A DNA stretch of 7,471 nucleotides, taken from contig QNCB01000049.1 of the NCBI GenBank assembly GCA_003644335.1, positions 1-7,471 on the forward strand, written 5' to 3'. Positions 1 through 5,764 of the stretch are shown here, in pieces. Numbering within the stretch: the stretch's first letter is position 1; each line of letters opens with the position of its first letter. A model generated the notes under the pieces. The model did no database searches. It worked only from the letters and a program-made list of their open reading frames with translations, and was not told where the DNA came from. Made by a program: the position numbers and the translations under genes. This DNA comes from Planctomycetota bacterium. Its GTDB lineage: Bacteria > Planctomycetota > Phycisphaerae > SM23-33.

Positions 1-925
1 AGCGAGCATGATCCACGATTACCCGCATAGCTACATCGCCAAGGTTCTCCTCGTCCATGGCGTCGAATCGGTCATACGACTTCGGATTTTTGATTTTTGA
101 TTTCGGAATCGAGCCGTAACGATGCTCGGTCATTTTTTCTACCGCTTCGATAATCGGCACGAACAGGTCGGTGGCGTAGTTGCTTTTCTTGCCCTGCAGC
201 ACCTTGGCCACTCGCTCCAGGCCCAGGCCTGTATCCACATGTTTGGCTGGCAGCGGCTCGAGCGAGCTGTCAGCCAGGCGGTTGAACTGGATGAACACGA
301 GGTTCCACAGTTCGATTGCCAGCGGGCTGTCGGCGTTGATGAGCTTCGCGCCCGAGCCGTCGTCGGTGATGTCGATATGGATTTCGCTGCACGGGCCACA
401 TGGGCCAGTTTCGCCCATTTCCCAAAAATTGTCTTTCTTGTTGCCGGGCAGGACCTGCTCTGGCGGCAGATATTTCAGCCAAAGTTCGCGAGCTTCGTCG
501 TCGGGAGCCAGCCCGTCTTTTTCGTCGCCTTCAAAGTATGTCGCGTACAGCCGCTCCGCTGGCAGATGCCAAACTTCCGTCAACAGCTCCCACGCCCAGT
601 CGATAGCTTCAGCTTTGAAGTAATCGCCAAAACTCCAGTTGCCGAGCATTTCAAAGAATGTGTGGTGGTAGCAGTCTCGCCCGACGTCTTCGAGGTCGTT
701 GTGTTTTCCGCCAGCCCGGATACATTTTTGCGAGTTGACAGCCCGGGTGTAGTCCCGCGTTTCCGTGCCGAGGAAGATAGGCTTGAACTGGTTCATGCCC
801 GCGTTGGCGAACAGCAGCGTCGGGTCGTCAGCAGGCAGAAGCGAGCTGCTGGGTACGAAACAATGCCCGCGGGCCTCGAAAAACTTTATGAACTCGTCTC
901 GAAGTTCCTTACATGTCTTGGCCAT
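1..925 (-). CDS. alaS: Alanyl-tRNA synthetase, N-terminal part (cut by left window edge)
   Basis: Cytoplasmic class II aminoacyl-tRNA synthetase that charges tRNA-Ala with alanine. Only the first 308 codons lie in the window; the frame is open to base 1, so the rest of the aminoacylation core, the tRNA-recognition region, the editing domain and C-Ala are outside. The translation starts [12 protein letters not shown] and shows AlaS hallmarks in order: [14 protein letters not shown] (residues 34-47), [15 protein letters not shown] (68-82, motif 2 with the ATP-binding Arg70), [17 protein letters not shown] (87-103), [13 protein letters not shown] (173-185) and [15 protein letters not shown] (230-244, motif 3). 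The start at 925-923 is preceded by AAAGGA about 6-10 bases upstream. A candidate promoter lies at 990-1018. Oddity: residues about 267-297 are an extra, Lys-rich stretch encoded partly by a GATTTTT-type mini-repeat (81-108). Identification is very secure. Confidence 0.97.
   Translation of the reverse strand, partial: MAKTCKELRDEFIKFFEARGHCFVPSSSLLPADDPTLLFANAGMNQFKPIFLGTETRDYTRAVNSQKCIRAGGKHNDLEDVGRDCYHHTFFEMLGNWSFGDYFKAEAIDWAWELLTEVWHLPAERLYATYFEGDEKDGLAPDDEARELWLKYLPPEQVLPGNKKDNFWEMGETGPCGPCSEIHIDITDDGSGAKLINADSPLAIELWNLVFIQFNRLADSSLEPLPAKHVDTGLGLERVAKVLQGKKSNYATDLFVPIIEAVEKMTEHRYGSIPKSKIKNPKSYDRFDAMDEENLGDVAMRVIVDHAR
81..108. repeat. GATTTTT tandem mini-repeat inside the alaS reading frame
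   Basis: On the plus strand two perfect 7-base units GATTTTT (85-91 and 92-98) and a partial third (99-103) are flanked by TTCGGA on the left (81-86) and TTTCGGAA on the right (101-108). Seven-base units do not keep a codon phase, yet the insertion as a whole leaves the alaS frame open and encodes [10 protein letters not shown] (residues 273-282) on the minus strand. TTCGGAAT also occurs in the intergenic mini-repeats near 5806, which suggests one family of low-complexity elements. Confidence 0.6.
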
Positions 926-953
926 GGTTTTTTCCTTTGAAAGCTCCGCAAAC

Positions 954-971
954 GCTGGCCACCTCGCCAGC
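954..971 (-). promoter_or_regulatory. Small hairpin in the alaS leader
   Basis: A perfect 6-bp inverted repeat, GCTGGC / GCCAGC with a 6-base loop, lies between the proposed alaS transcription start and its Shine-Dalgarno site. It could be a structural or regulatory element of the leader. It has no T-run after it, so it is not a classical terminator. The function is unknown. Confidence 0.3.
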
Positions 972-989
972 TACGAAACAAGGCCGAAG

Positions 990-1018
990 ATTGTAATCCC
1001 AAAACCCCCGCCGAGCAA
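990..1018 (-). promoter_or_regulatory. Candidate sigma70-type promoter of alaS
   Basis: Read on the minus strand, TTGCTC (1018-1013) is followed after exactly 17 bases by TACAAT (995-990). The -10 matches 5 of 6 consensus bases, the -35 only 3 of 6. Transcription would start near 983, giving a leader of about 58 bases before the alaS ATG. The promoter lies in the 101-base gap between the rloB stop and alaS, so alaS need not depend on transcription of the defence genes. Confidence 0.5.
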
Positions 1019-1026
1019 GATAGGAT

Positions 1027-1683
1027 TCAGCCAATCGATTGAGAATCGAGTTCTTCAACGAGTTTGTAGACATGAGTTGAAGGGTTGGTTTCTTTGACAT
1101 CACTGATGGAGTAGCTACCGAACCGTTCCCTTGCGCGTTTGACCGCTGTTGAGGTAAGGGGGGAAATATCCTCCATCATTTCATCGGGGAGGTTCTTATT
1201 GTAATCAGGCAGGTGTTTGCAAAGCTCTTTCATTGCCTGCCCACTCGGCGTTAGCGGACGTGATGTATTATTAAAATGCAACAGTAACCAGTATTCGAAA
1301 GCTGGGTTGGTTAGAGCGAGATTGAACTTTAAATCAGCCGCCTGACTTATAGCATCCGGTAGCGAAAGGTGCGGCGGAGCCTCCACATCAAAGACACACC
1401 AAATGCTATCAAAGGCCAATTCCTTTGACTTTTTACGGTCATCGCGTTGCTCTTTGGCATACCGAACGATGCTTTTAGGGTCATTGCCACATTGATCGGC
1501 ACCTATTATTTGAACATCCACCAACTTTGGATTTATTTTCCATTTTCTTCGTAGATAGTTGAAATAATCAGGTTCAGTACACTTTCCTTCGCAGACAATC
1601 AAAATCGCCTTTTTTGGAACTCTCGTGCCTGTTGTTGGCCGAGGGAACGCCCTGCGTCCGCGTCTTGATTTTCGAGGGCCCAT
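1027..1683 (-). CDS. rloB: RloB-family protein, likely effector of an AbiL-type defence pair (AbiLii-like)
   Basis: A 218-residue protein recognised as RloB-like (COG1106-linked partner, RloB domain). Visible family motifs: LIVCEGKCTEPDYFNYL (28-44) with acidic Glu32 and Glu37 at a strand end; WCVFDVEAPPH (95-105), the usual position of an FDRDDH-like acidic cluster; NPAFEYWLLLHF (126-137); and a C-terminal NPSTHVYKLVEEL (200-212). The spacing of acidic residues suggests a Toprim-like metal-binding fold, and thus possible nuclease activity; that is inference from the family. The start ATG (1683-1681) overlaps the upstream ATPase stop as TGATG, implying translational coupling; its own ribosome site is weak. 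The basic N-terminus (MGPRKSRRGRR) is typical of the family. With its ATPase neighbour it matches AbiL from Lactococcus and the RloA/RloB genes linked to some type I restriction loci. Oddity: DVE replaces the common DRD. No clear terminator follows; only 101 bases separate it from alaS. Confidence 0.88.
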   Translation of the reverse strand: MGPRKSRRGRRAFPRPTTGTRVPKKAILIVCEGKCTEPDYFNYLRRKWKINPKLVDVQIIGADQCGNDPKSIVRYAKEQRDDRKKSKELAFDSIWCVFDVEAPPHLSLPDAISQAADLKFNLALTNPAFEYWLLLHFNNTSRPLTPSGQAMKELCKHLPDYNKNLPDEMMEDISPLTSTAVKRARERFGSYSISDVKETNPSTHVYKLVEELDSQSIG

Positions 1684-2972
1684 CAGGACTCAAATCTTTC
1701 TATAATGGGCACGGCACCATAACGGCCACTCAAATATCCCTTCTGCCATGCTTCACCCTTGCGTGCTTTATGGTCCAGCAAGGAATACAGATCCGTACTC
1801 CCGTTTTTCAGCTTTTGCGTAAACCAAATCTGATCCCGTCGAAACAATTCGTTGTCCAGCAGAGTCGTATCATGGGTCGTGAAAATCAACTGCGCCTTAT
1901 TTTCGGGATACCATTTGTGAACGAATTCAATAACAAAGTGAACCAGTTCGGGGTGTAAACTGGACTCCAATTCATCAAGGCAAACGGTGAAACCATTCGC
2001 GACTGTATCCAGCAATGGGCCTAACAAGGCAAAAAGTCTTTGAGTACCTTCGGATTCCCACTCAAGAGGAAAAGTTGCGGAACCTTCCGAACCTTTGTGT
2101 TCAAATTTAATATCATATTGCGGGTGTTCATCCATGTGTTTCAAAAATCTTTCGCGTTCTTTCGTGGGAATCTCGTCCGGAAACTTTATTTCATTTGGTG
2201 AAAACTTTTTCTCTTTTGCGGAAAGACCAGATATTCCCAAATCAGCCTTTTTGATAAGATCGACAATCATATTCCGAATCGGGGCATATTGTTTATCGTG
2301 TAATATCTTTGCAGTTCTATGCGGCCCCAAATCTTTTTGCTTGTGCAATTTTAGGAACAGGGCAAACCATTCATAAACTTTCAGTAGTTGTGGATGGTTG
2401 CTGTATGCCGCTTTACTGAGAAACAGAGAGTTTTCAAGGGTCTCTTCCCGCAATCTTACCTTTGCTCCCCGCAAAAGTGAGCCAAATTTCCAGTCATATT
2501 TCTGTGCTTCATCGTCCCAGCTTCGAGTGAACCAGGTTTGTGGTCGGGGGTTGGGTTTTTTCGGGTCGGAAGGTTCGGTTACGAACAACCATTCTTCATG
2601 GATTCGTTTGGTATCGACAGAGAATCCATATTCATATTGTTTTTCCCCATGGATAAAGACAATGGCAAACTCGCTTGGTTCCTCATCGGAGTGGTTATCC
2701 AGCAGAAAGGGAATTGTGTCGATTTTACCCAGCGGCCTGCTTTTGGTGGGATCCGCCGATTCCAGGACGAAGTCCCGCATGAATTCAATAGCTTTCAGGA
2801 GGTTGCTTTTACCCGAAGCATTGGCTCCGTAGACCGCAGCTGCTTTTAGCAGAGTGTGTTTGCCAGCCTGGAAGGTATTGTCCGGCAGGGAGTTGTCCTT
2901 GCCAGCTACCATGCTGAAAACGCACTCATCCTTGAAAGACTTGTAATTTTTGACCCGAAATTCTATTAACAT
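1683..2972 (-). CDS. AAA15/OLD-like SMC-type ATPase, AbiLi-like partner of RloB
   Basis: A 429-residue ATPase of the COG1106 (AAA15) family, full length. It opens with the family signature MLIEFRVKNYKSFKDE, followed by Walker A GANASGKSN (residues 49-57, Lys55). A long variable, charged middle (about 70-300) is probably coiled and substrate-sensing. It then shows an ABC-like signature region ESEGTQRLFALLGPLLD (306-322), Walker B TVCLDELESSLHP (329-341, Asp333/Glu334, with D-loop SSLHP), switch His in LIFTTHD (362-368), and the characteristic C-terminal end GYLSGRYGAVPII (412-424). All ATPase residues are present, so it should be active. The start at 2972-2970 has GAGG about six bases upstream. 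In AbiL, and by analogy in PARIS, such ATPases act as infection sensors that control an acidic-residue effector encoded next door; here that is RloB, one base of overlap downstream. The gene is AT-richer than its flanks (line 2101-2160 is about 33% GC by hand count), consistent with horizontal acquisition. No convincing promoter was found upstream. Confidence 0.92.
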   Translation of the reverse strand: MLIEFRVKNYKSFKDECVFSMVAGKDNSLPDNTFQAGKHTLLKAAAVYGANASGKSNLLKAIEFMRDFVLESADPTKSRPLGKIDTIPFLLDNHSDEEPSEFAIVFIHGEKQYEYGFSVDTKRIHEEWLFVTEPSDPKKPNPRPQTWFTRSWDDEAQKYDWKFGSLLRGAKVRLREETLENSLFLSKAAYSNHPQLLKVYEWFALFLKLHKQKDLGPHRTAKILHDKQYAPIRNMIVDLIKKADLGISGLSAKEKKFSPNEIKFPDEIPTKERERFLKHMDEHPQYDIKFEHKGSEGSATFPLEWESEGTQRLFALLGPLLDTVANGFTVCLDELESSLHPELVHFVIEFVHKWYPENKAQLIFTTHDTTLLDNELFRRDQIWFTQKLKNGSTDLYSLLDHKARKGEAWQKGYLSGRYGAVPIIERFES

Positions 2973-3077
2973 AATCGCCTCGCCATCTCTTAAGGGTGGG
3001 TATTTTGCAGAAAATCTACAGGATTGCAGGTTTTATTTTTATATCGGAACACGGGCGGTAATATATTGAGCCATATT

Positions 3078-3093
3078 TGTTGCATTTACAACA
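3078..3093. promoter_or_regulatory. Dyad in the intergenic region between divergent genes (candidate operator)
   Basis: TGTTG-CATTTA-CAACA is a perfect 5-bp inverted repeat with a 6-base centre. An outer CCAT (3071-3074) and ATGG (3093-3096) partly extend the symmetry with a bulge. It lies between the divergent ATPase and dehydrogenase genes, about 20 bases upstream of the proposed -35 of the dehydrogenase. The site could bind a regulator of either gene, but no regulator gene is in the window. Confidence 0.3.
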
Positions 3094-3111
3094 TGGTTTT
3101 TCGCATGGGGC

Positions 3112-3140
3112 TTGTCTTGGCTTGGCCTGGGGGGTATAAG
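3112..3140 (+). promoter_or_regulatory. Candidate sigma70-type promoter of the hydroxyacid dehydrogenase gene
   Basis: TTGTCT (3112-3117) and TATAAG (3135-3140) are separated by 17 bases. The -35 matches 4 of 6 and the -10 matches 5 of 6 consensus bases. Transcription would begin near 3147, about 28 bases before the chosen ATG. This also argues against the in-frame ATG at 3112, which would lie within the promoter. Confidence 0.5.
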
Positions 3141-3174
3141 GGTTGATTCACAATCCAGTCGAGGAGAAAAAGCC

Positions 3175-4119
3175 ATGGCCTGTAAACCTACGATATTGGT
3201 AACCGAAACGCTGCAGCCCAAGGCGATGGCGTATTTGCGCGAGCGGGCGGAGGTTGTCGAGTCTACGCCTCAGCGGGTGGCGGAGCATATCGGCGGCGCT
3301 GACGGGCTGGTCGTTCGCACTTATACGCAGGTTGACGAAGCCCTGCTTGCCCAGGCCAAGCGGCTGAAGGTGGTAGGCCGGGCTGGCGTCGCTCTGGACA
3401 ATATAGATGTCCCCGCCTGCCGGGCCGGGGGGGTGGAGGTTGTCCACACGCCCGAAGCGAACACCCTGGCGGTGGTGGACTACACGATTCGCATGATAAT
3501 CGAAATGAACCGCCGGTTCTGGCCACTGACAGGCTGGGTTAGCGGCGAGGATTTCCACGCAATCCGCAAGCAAACCTTTGGCCGATTCCTGGCTGACATG
3601 ACCTTGGGCATCGTAGGGTGTGGCAGAATTGGCAGCAAAGTGGGCCGGGCCGCGGCAGCTCTGGGCATGGAGGTTCTCTACAACGACATTCTCGATGTCG
3701 ACCTGGACTACCCTGCCCGGGCGGTTTCCAAGGACGAGCTGTACGCAGCCTGCGATGTGGTTACCATTCATCTGCCCGTAACGGATCTCACCCGCAAGAT
3801 AATCAACGCCGAGTCGCTGGGCAAGTTCAAGCAAGGCAGCCAATTCATCAACGCCGCTCGCGGGGCGTGTGTTGACTACCCCGCCCTGGCTGAGGCCCTT
3901 ACCAGCGGGAAACTCTCCGCTGCGGTCATCGACTGCCACGACCCCGAACCGATGCCGAAGGATTATCCGCTGTTTGGCTTGGACAACGTCATCCTGACCC
4001 CCCACGTGGCTGCCTGCGTCCCCAAAGCCAAGGAAAACATGTCCATGGTAGTTACCGATGTCATCGCCGTCTGCCAAGGCCAAGCCCCGAAGTTCCCCGC
4101 CGCCGAAGGGGCGTATTAA
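3175..4119 (+). CDS. NAD-dependent D-isomer-specific 2-hydroxyacid dehydrogenase (SerA-like)
   Basis: A 314-residue cytoplasmic oxidoreductase of the D-2-hydroxyacid dehydrogenase family, which interconverts 2-hydroxy acids and 2-keto acids with NAD. The N-terminal half of the catalytic domain includes VVGRAGVALDNIDV (residues 66-79), typical of the phosphoglycerate dehydrogenase branch. The Rossmann domain has GIVGCGRIGSKVG (145-157, glycines 148/150/153), with Asp171 at the end of the next strand, favouring NAD over NADP. The catalytic triad is complete: Arg229 (INAARGACVDY), Glu258 (DCHDPEPMP) and His277 (LTPHVAA). It lacks the C-terminal ACT domain of long SerA enzymes. Start choice: ATG 3175 has GAGGAG nine to fourteen bases upstream; the in-frame ATG at 3112 has no such site and would put a promoter inside the gene. 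The substrate cannot be fixed: 3-phosphoglycerate, glyoxylate/hydroxypyruvate or another keto acid are all possible. It stands alone, divergent from the ATPase gene and convergent with argD. Confidence 0.92.
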   Translation: MACKPTILVTETLQPKAMAYLRERAEVVESTPQRVAEHIGGADGLVVRTYTQVDEALLAQAKRLKVVGRAGVALDNIDVPACRAGGVEVVHTPEANTLAVVDYTIRMIIEMNRRFWPLTGWVSGEDFHAIRKQTFGRFLADMTLGIVGCGRIGSKVGRAAAALGMEVLYNDILDVDLDYPARAVSKDELYAACDVVTIHLPVTDLTRKIINAESLGKFKQGSQFINAARGACVDYPALAEALTSGKLSAAVIDCHDPEPMPKDYPLFGLDNVILTPHVAACVPKAKENMSMVVTDVIAVCQGQAPKFPAAEGAY

Positions 4120-4168
4120 ACCAACGGGCCACGGCAATCGGGTTGGTACTGGGAACCACAATCCTTCT

Positions 4169-4198
4169 GTCTACCCCGCATACAGCCGCGGTGTAGAC
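4169..4198. repeat. Stem-loop between convergent genes (11-bp stem, 8-base loop)
   Basis: GTCTACCCCGC (4169-4179) pairs with GCGGTGTAGAC (4188-4198), with one mismatch. It sits about 50 bases past the dehydrogenase stop. No T-run follows on either strand, so it is not a textbook intrinsic terminator. It may still slow polymerase or protect the 3' end of the message, or be part of a dispersed repeat. Confidence 0.4.
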
Positions 4199-4236
4199 AT
4201 GCCACCCGATGAGTTTGAGAGCATGTAGTTTTCCGT

Positions 4237-4271
4237 GTGGGTAAACCCCTCGTTCCTCGAGAACCACCCAC
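4237..4271. repeat. Nested imperfect dyad between convergent genes
   Basis: GTGGGT (4237-4242) and ACCCAC (4266-4271) can pair, with an inner GTTC / GAAC hairpin (4252-4255 / 4261-4264). The arms are interrupted by about 9 unpaired bases on one side. This is a second possible structured element in the 223-base region between the dehydrogenase and argD. Support is weak and it has no T-run. Confidence 0.25.
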
Positions 4272-4285
4272 CTTCCGTTAAAAAA

Positions 4286-4320
4286 CATTCGTCATTTGTT
4301 TTTATTCGTGTCATTCGTGT
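4286..4320. repeat. ATTCGTG mini-repeat cluster
   Basis: CATTCGT (4286-4292), TATTCGTG (4303-4310) and CATTCGTG (4312-4319) form a short, T-rich, irregular direct repeat just beyond the 3' end of argD. Similar TTCGTCATT-type wording recurs at 5781-5803, between argD and tig. This looks like a genome-dispersed low-complexity mini-repeat family rather than a gene; that it is dispersed is inference. Confidence 0.5.
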
Positions 4321-4342
4321 TCTGCTGTTTTTTGCCTGTTCT

Positions 4343-5542
4343 CTACTCGCCCTGCATAACCTTTATAAGGATATCCAGGCCGGCGTGGAGGTCGTCTTCT
4401 TTAATGGTCAATGGCGGGGCCAGGCGGAGGACGTTGTTCTTGGCGATGCAGACAATCAGGCCCCGGGCCATGCACTTGTTCCAAACGTCCTTGGCTGGCC
4501 TGGCTTCTTCCAGCTCCATGCCTATCATCAAACCCTTGCCCCGCAGTTCGCCCAGGCCTGGCAGCTGGGCGGATTCGAGTTTCGACATCACCGTCGCGCC
4601 TAGCTTCACAGCCCGGCCGGTGAGGTCTTCGTCCTCGATAAGTTTCATCGCCGCTGCCCCCGCTGCGGCGCACAGCGGATTGCCTCCCGTGGTGCAGCCA
4701 TGCGTTCCGGGGGCCAGGATGTCCGCGTATTTCGGCGCCGCCACGCAAGCAGCCACGGGCAACCCGCCGCCGAGGGCCTTGGCCAGGGTCATAACGTCCG
4801 GCGTAATTCCGTAATGCTGATGAGCGAACCACTCGCCGGTTCTGGCTGGGGCTGTCCAAACTTCGTCGCACACCAGCAGGACGCCGCGTTGGTCGCAGAG
4901 TTTTCGCAGGCTCTGCATGAACTCGACGCTCGGAATATTCATGCCCCCCTCAGCCTGGATAGGCTCGACGAAAACCCCCGCGGTCTGCTCGTCGATAGCA
5001 TTGGCTACGGCGTCGATGTCGCCATAGGGAACCTGCACGCTGCCCGGCAACATCGGCTCGAACCCAGCCTGGAAACTCGGCGGCGTGATGCTAAGCCCGC
5101 CAAGAGTCCTGCCATGGAAACAATTATGAAAGCTGATGATTTTGTAAGGTCCGTTGGCCTGGCGTTGCCCGCCGCGAGCAGCCAGCCGCACGAGTTTGAT
5201 AGCGGCCTCGTTGGCTTCGGCTCCGCTGTGGCAGAAGAAGACTTTCCCGCCGAACCCGTGGGCGGTTATCCGCTGGGCCAGGTCTACCTGAGGCTCGCTG
5301 GTGAAAAGGTTGCCATGGCTAAACAGCAGCTCGGCCTGGGTTTGTACAGCCTGGACGATCGCGGGGTGGCAATGTCCGCCGACGCCGCCGGCTCCGAAGC
5401 CCGGGAAAAAGTCCAGATACTCCCGCCCGTCGGCGTCCCATATTTTCGCGCCCAGGCCCCGGGTCATGGCGAATGGCAGACGCCCGTAATTTTCGATTAA
5501 AACTTTTTCGCTAGCCTGTACCAGGTCTTGTTGCTTCGACAT
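4343..5542 (-). CDS. argD: Acetylornithine aminotransferase-type class III PLP enzyme
   Basis: A 399-residue cytoplasmic PLP-dependent class III aminotransferase; the closest reading is ArgD, which makes N-acetylornithine from N-acetylglutamate semialdehyde in arginine synthesis. Motifs: FFPGFGAGGVGGHCHP (residues 45-60), VFFCHSGAEANEAAIKLVR (101-119), FHNCFHGRTLG (138-148), FVEPIQAEGG (191-200), VCDEVWTAPARTG (224-236, Asp226 contacting the PLP ring) and TLAKALGGGLP (252-262, with the Schiff-base Lys255). The end VLRLAPPLTI (371-380) is usual for the family. The length is normal. Start choice: ATG 5542-5540 has GGAG nine bases upstream; an in-frame TTG at 5593 sits at the predicted transcription start and is unlikely. 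Oddities: DEVWTAPARTG and IQAEGG replace the common DEVQTG.GRTG and IQGEGG. No arginine-pathway neighbour is in the window, so ornithine, succinylornithine or another omega-amino substrate remains possible. Confidence 0.87.
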   Translation of the reverse strand: MSKQQDLVQASEKVLIENYGRLPFAMTRGLGAKIWDADGREYLDFFPGFGAGGVGGHCHPAIVQAVQTQAELLFSHGNLFTSEPQVDLAQRITAHGFGGKVFFCHSGAEANEAAIKLVRLAARGGQRQANGPYKIISFHNCFHGRTLGGLSITPPSFQAGFEPMLPGSVQVPYGDIDAVANAIDEQTAGVFVEPIQAEGGMNIPSVEFMQSLRKLCDQRGVLLVCDEVWTAPARTGEWFAHQHYGITPDVMTLAKALGGGLPVAACVAAPKYADILAPGTHGCTTGGNPLCAAAGAAAMKLIEDEDLTGRAVKLGATVMSKLESAQLPGLGELRGKGLMIGMELEEARPAKDVWNKCMARGLIVCIAKNNVLRLAPPLTIKEDDLHAGLDILIKVMQGE

Positions 5543-5598
5543 TTGTAATAACTCCGCTTGCGGGAATGAGAAGGGCTTATAAAAACAGCACAAGCCAA

Positions 5599-5627
5599 TT
5601 TGTACGCCCTGAACGCTCCGCCGTCAA
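5599..5627 (-). promoter_or_regulatory. Candidate sigma70-type promoter of argD
   Basis: On the minus strand TTGACG (5627-5622) and TACAAA (5604-5599) are separated by 17 bases. The -35 matches 5 of 6 and the -10 matches 4 of 6 consensus bases. Transcription would start near 5592, giving a leader of about 50 bases before ATG 5542. No ARG-box-like operator was recognised. Confidence 0.5.
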
Positions 5628-5694
5628 GACAGCTCTTGCCGGACACTGTATTTTGCGAGTGGCTGGATTTTCTGGCAGGGAATGACACGGGAGG

Positions 5695-5764
5695 GGCATT
5701 GGTCATTAAACATCGGGCATTGGATATTCAATGGCCATTGGGTATTCAATGGTCATTGGGTATT
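5695..5764. repeat. CATTGG tandem repeat array, 18-bp unit, each unit a small palindrome
   Basis: Two full 18-base units (5718-5735 and 5736-5753) differ at two positions, with an 11-base partial third (5754-5764). The unit reads CATTGGGTATTCAATGGT. Within the array CCATTG (5735-5740) and CAATGG (5747-5752) form a 6-bp stem with a 6-base loop, so units can fold. A further GGCATTGG lies at 5695-5702 and is repeated at 5716-5723. No coding frame explains it. It is in the argD-tig intergenic region. Confidence 0.7.

Noticed and set aside
122..940. Open frame of 272 codons on the plus strand opposite alaS
   Set aside because: The minus strand gives continuous, unmistakable AlaS motifs. The plus-strand product has no family resemblance and extends over the alaS start and ribosome site.
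1027..2972. Retron, PARIS or Septu system
   Set aside because: The partner of the ATPase is RloB-like. There is no reverse transcriptase, DUF4435 protein or HNH protein, so AbiL is the closest known architecture.
2973..3110. Promoter for the ATPase/RloB operon (TTGTAA followed by an AT-rich TATATT)
   Set aside because: The spacing is about 20 bases and the match is poor; AT-rich DNA gives such words by chance, so no promoter is called.
4120..4147. ACCAAC / GTTGGT inverted repeat directly after the dehydrogenase stop as an intrinsic terminator
   Set aside because: Six base pairs with a 16-base loop and no T-run; too weak to call.
3148..4161. Long open frame (337 codons) on the minus strand opposite the hydroxyacid dehydrogenase
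   Set aside because: It is an antisense shadow of a strongly conserved gene in GC-rich codons. The protein has no recognisable motifs, and the plus-strand frame has a full catalytic triad and a good ribosome site.
4061..4288. Small minus-strand open frame of 75 codons spanning the dehydrogenase 3' end and the intergenic stem-loops
   Set aside because: It overlaps a conserved gene and has no clear ribosome site; the intergenic part is better explained as structured or repeat DNA. Its recurrence elsewhere was not testable.
4700..5500. Open frame of 266 codons on the plus strand opposite argD
   Set aside because: Shadow of the aminotransferase; no motif, no ribosome site, and the antisense frame carries all PLP-binding blocks.
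5497..5706. Small minus-strand open frame of 69 codons upstream of argD
   Set aside because: It overlaps the argD promoter, ribosome site and start in another frame and has no recognisable sequence.
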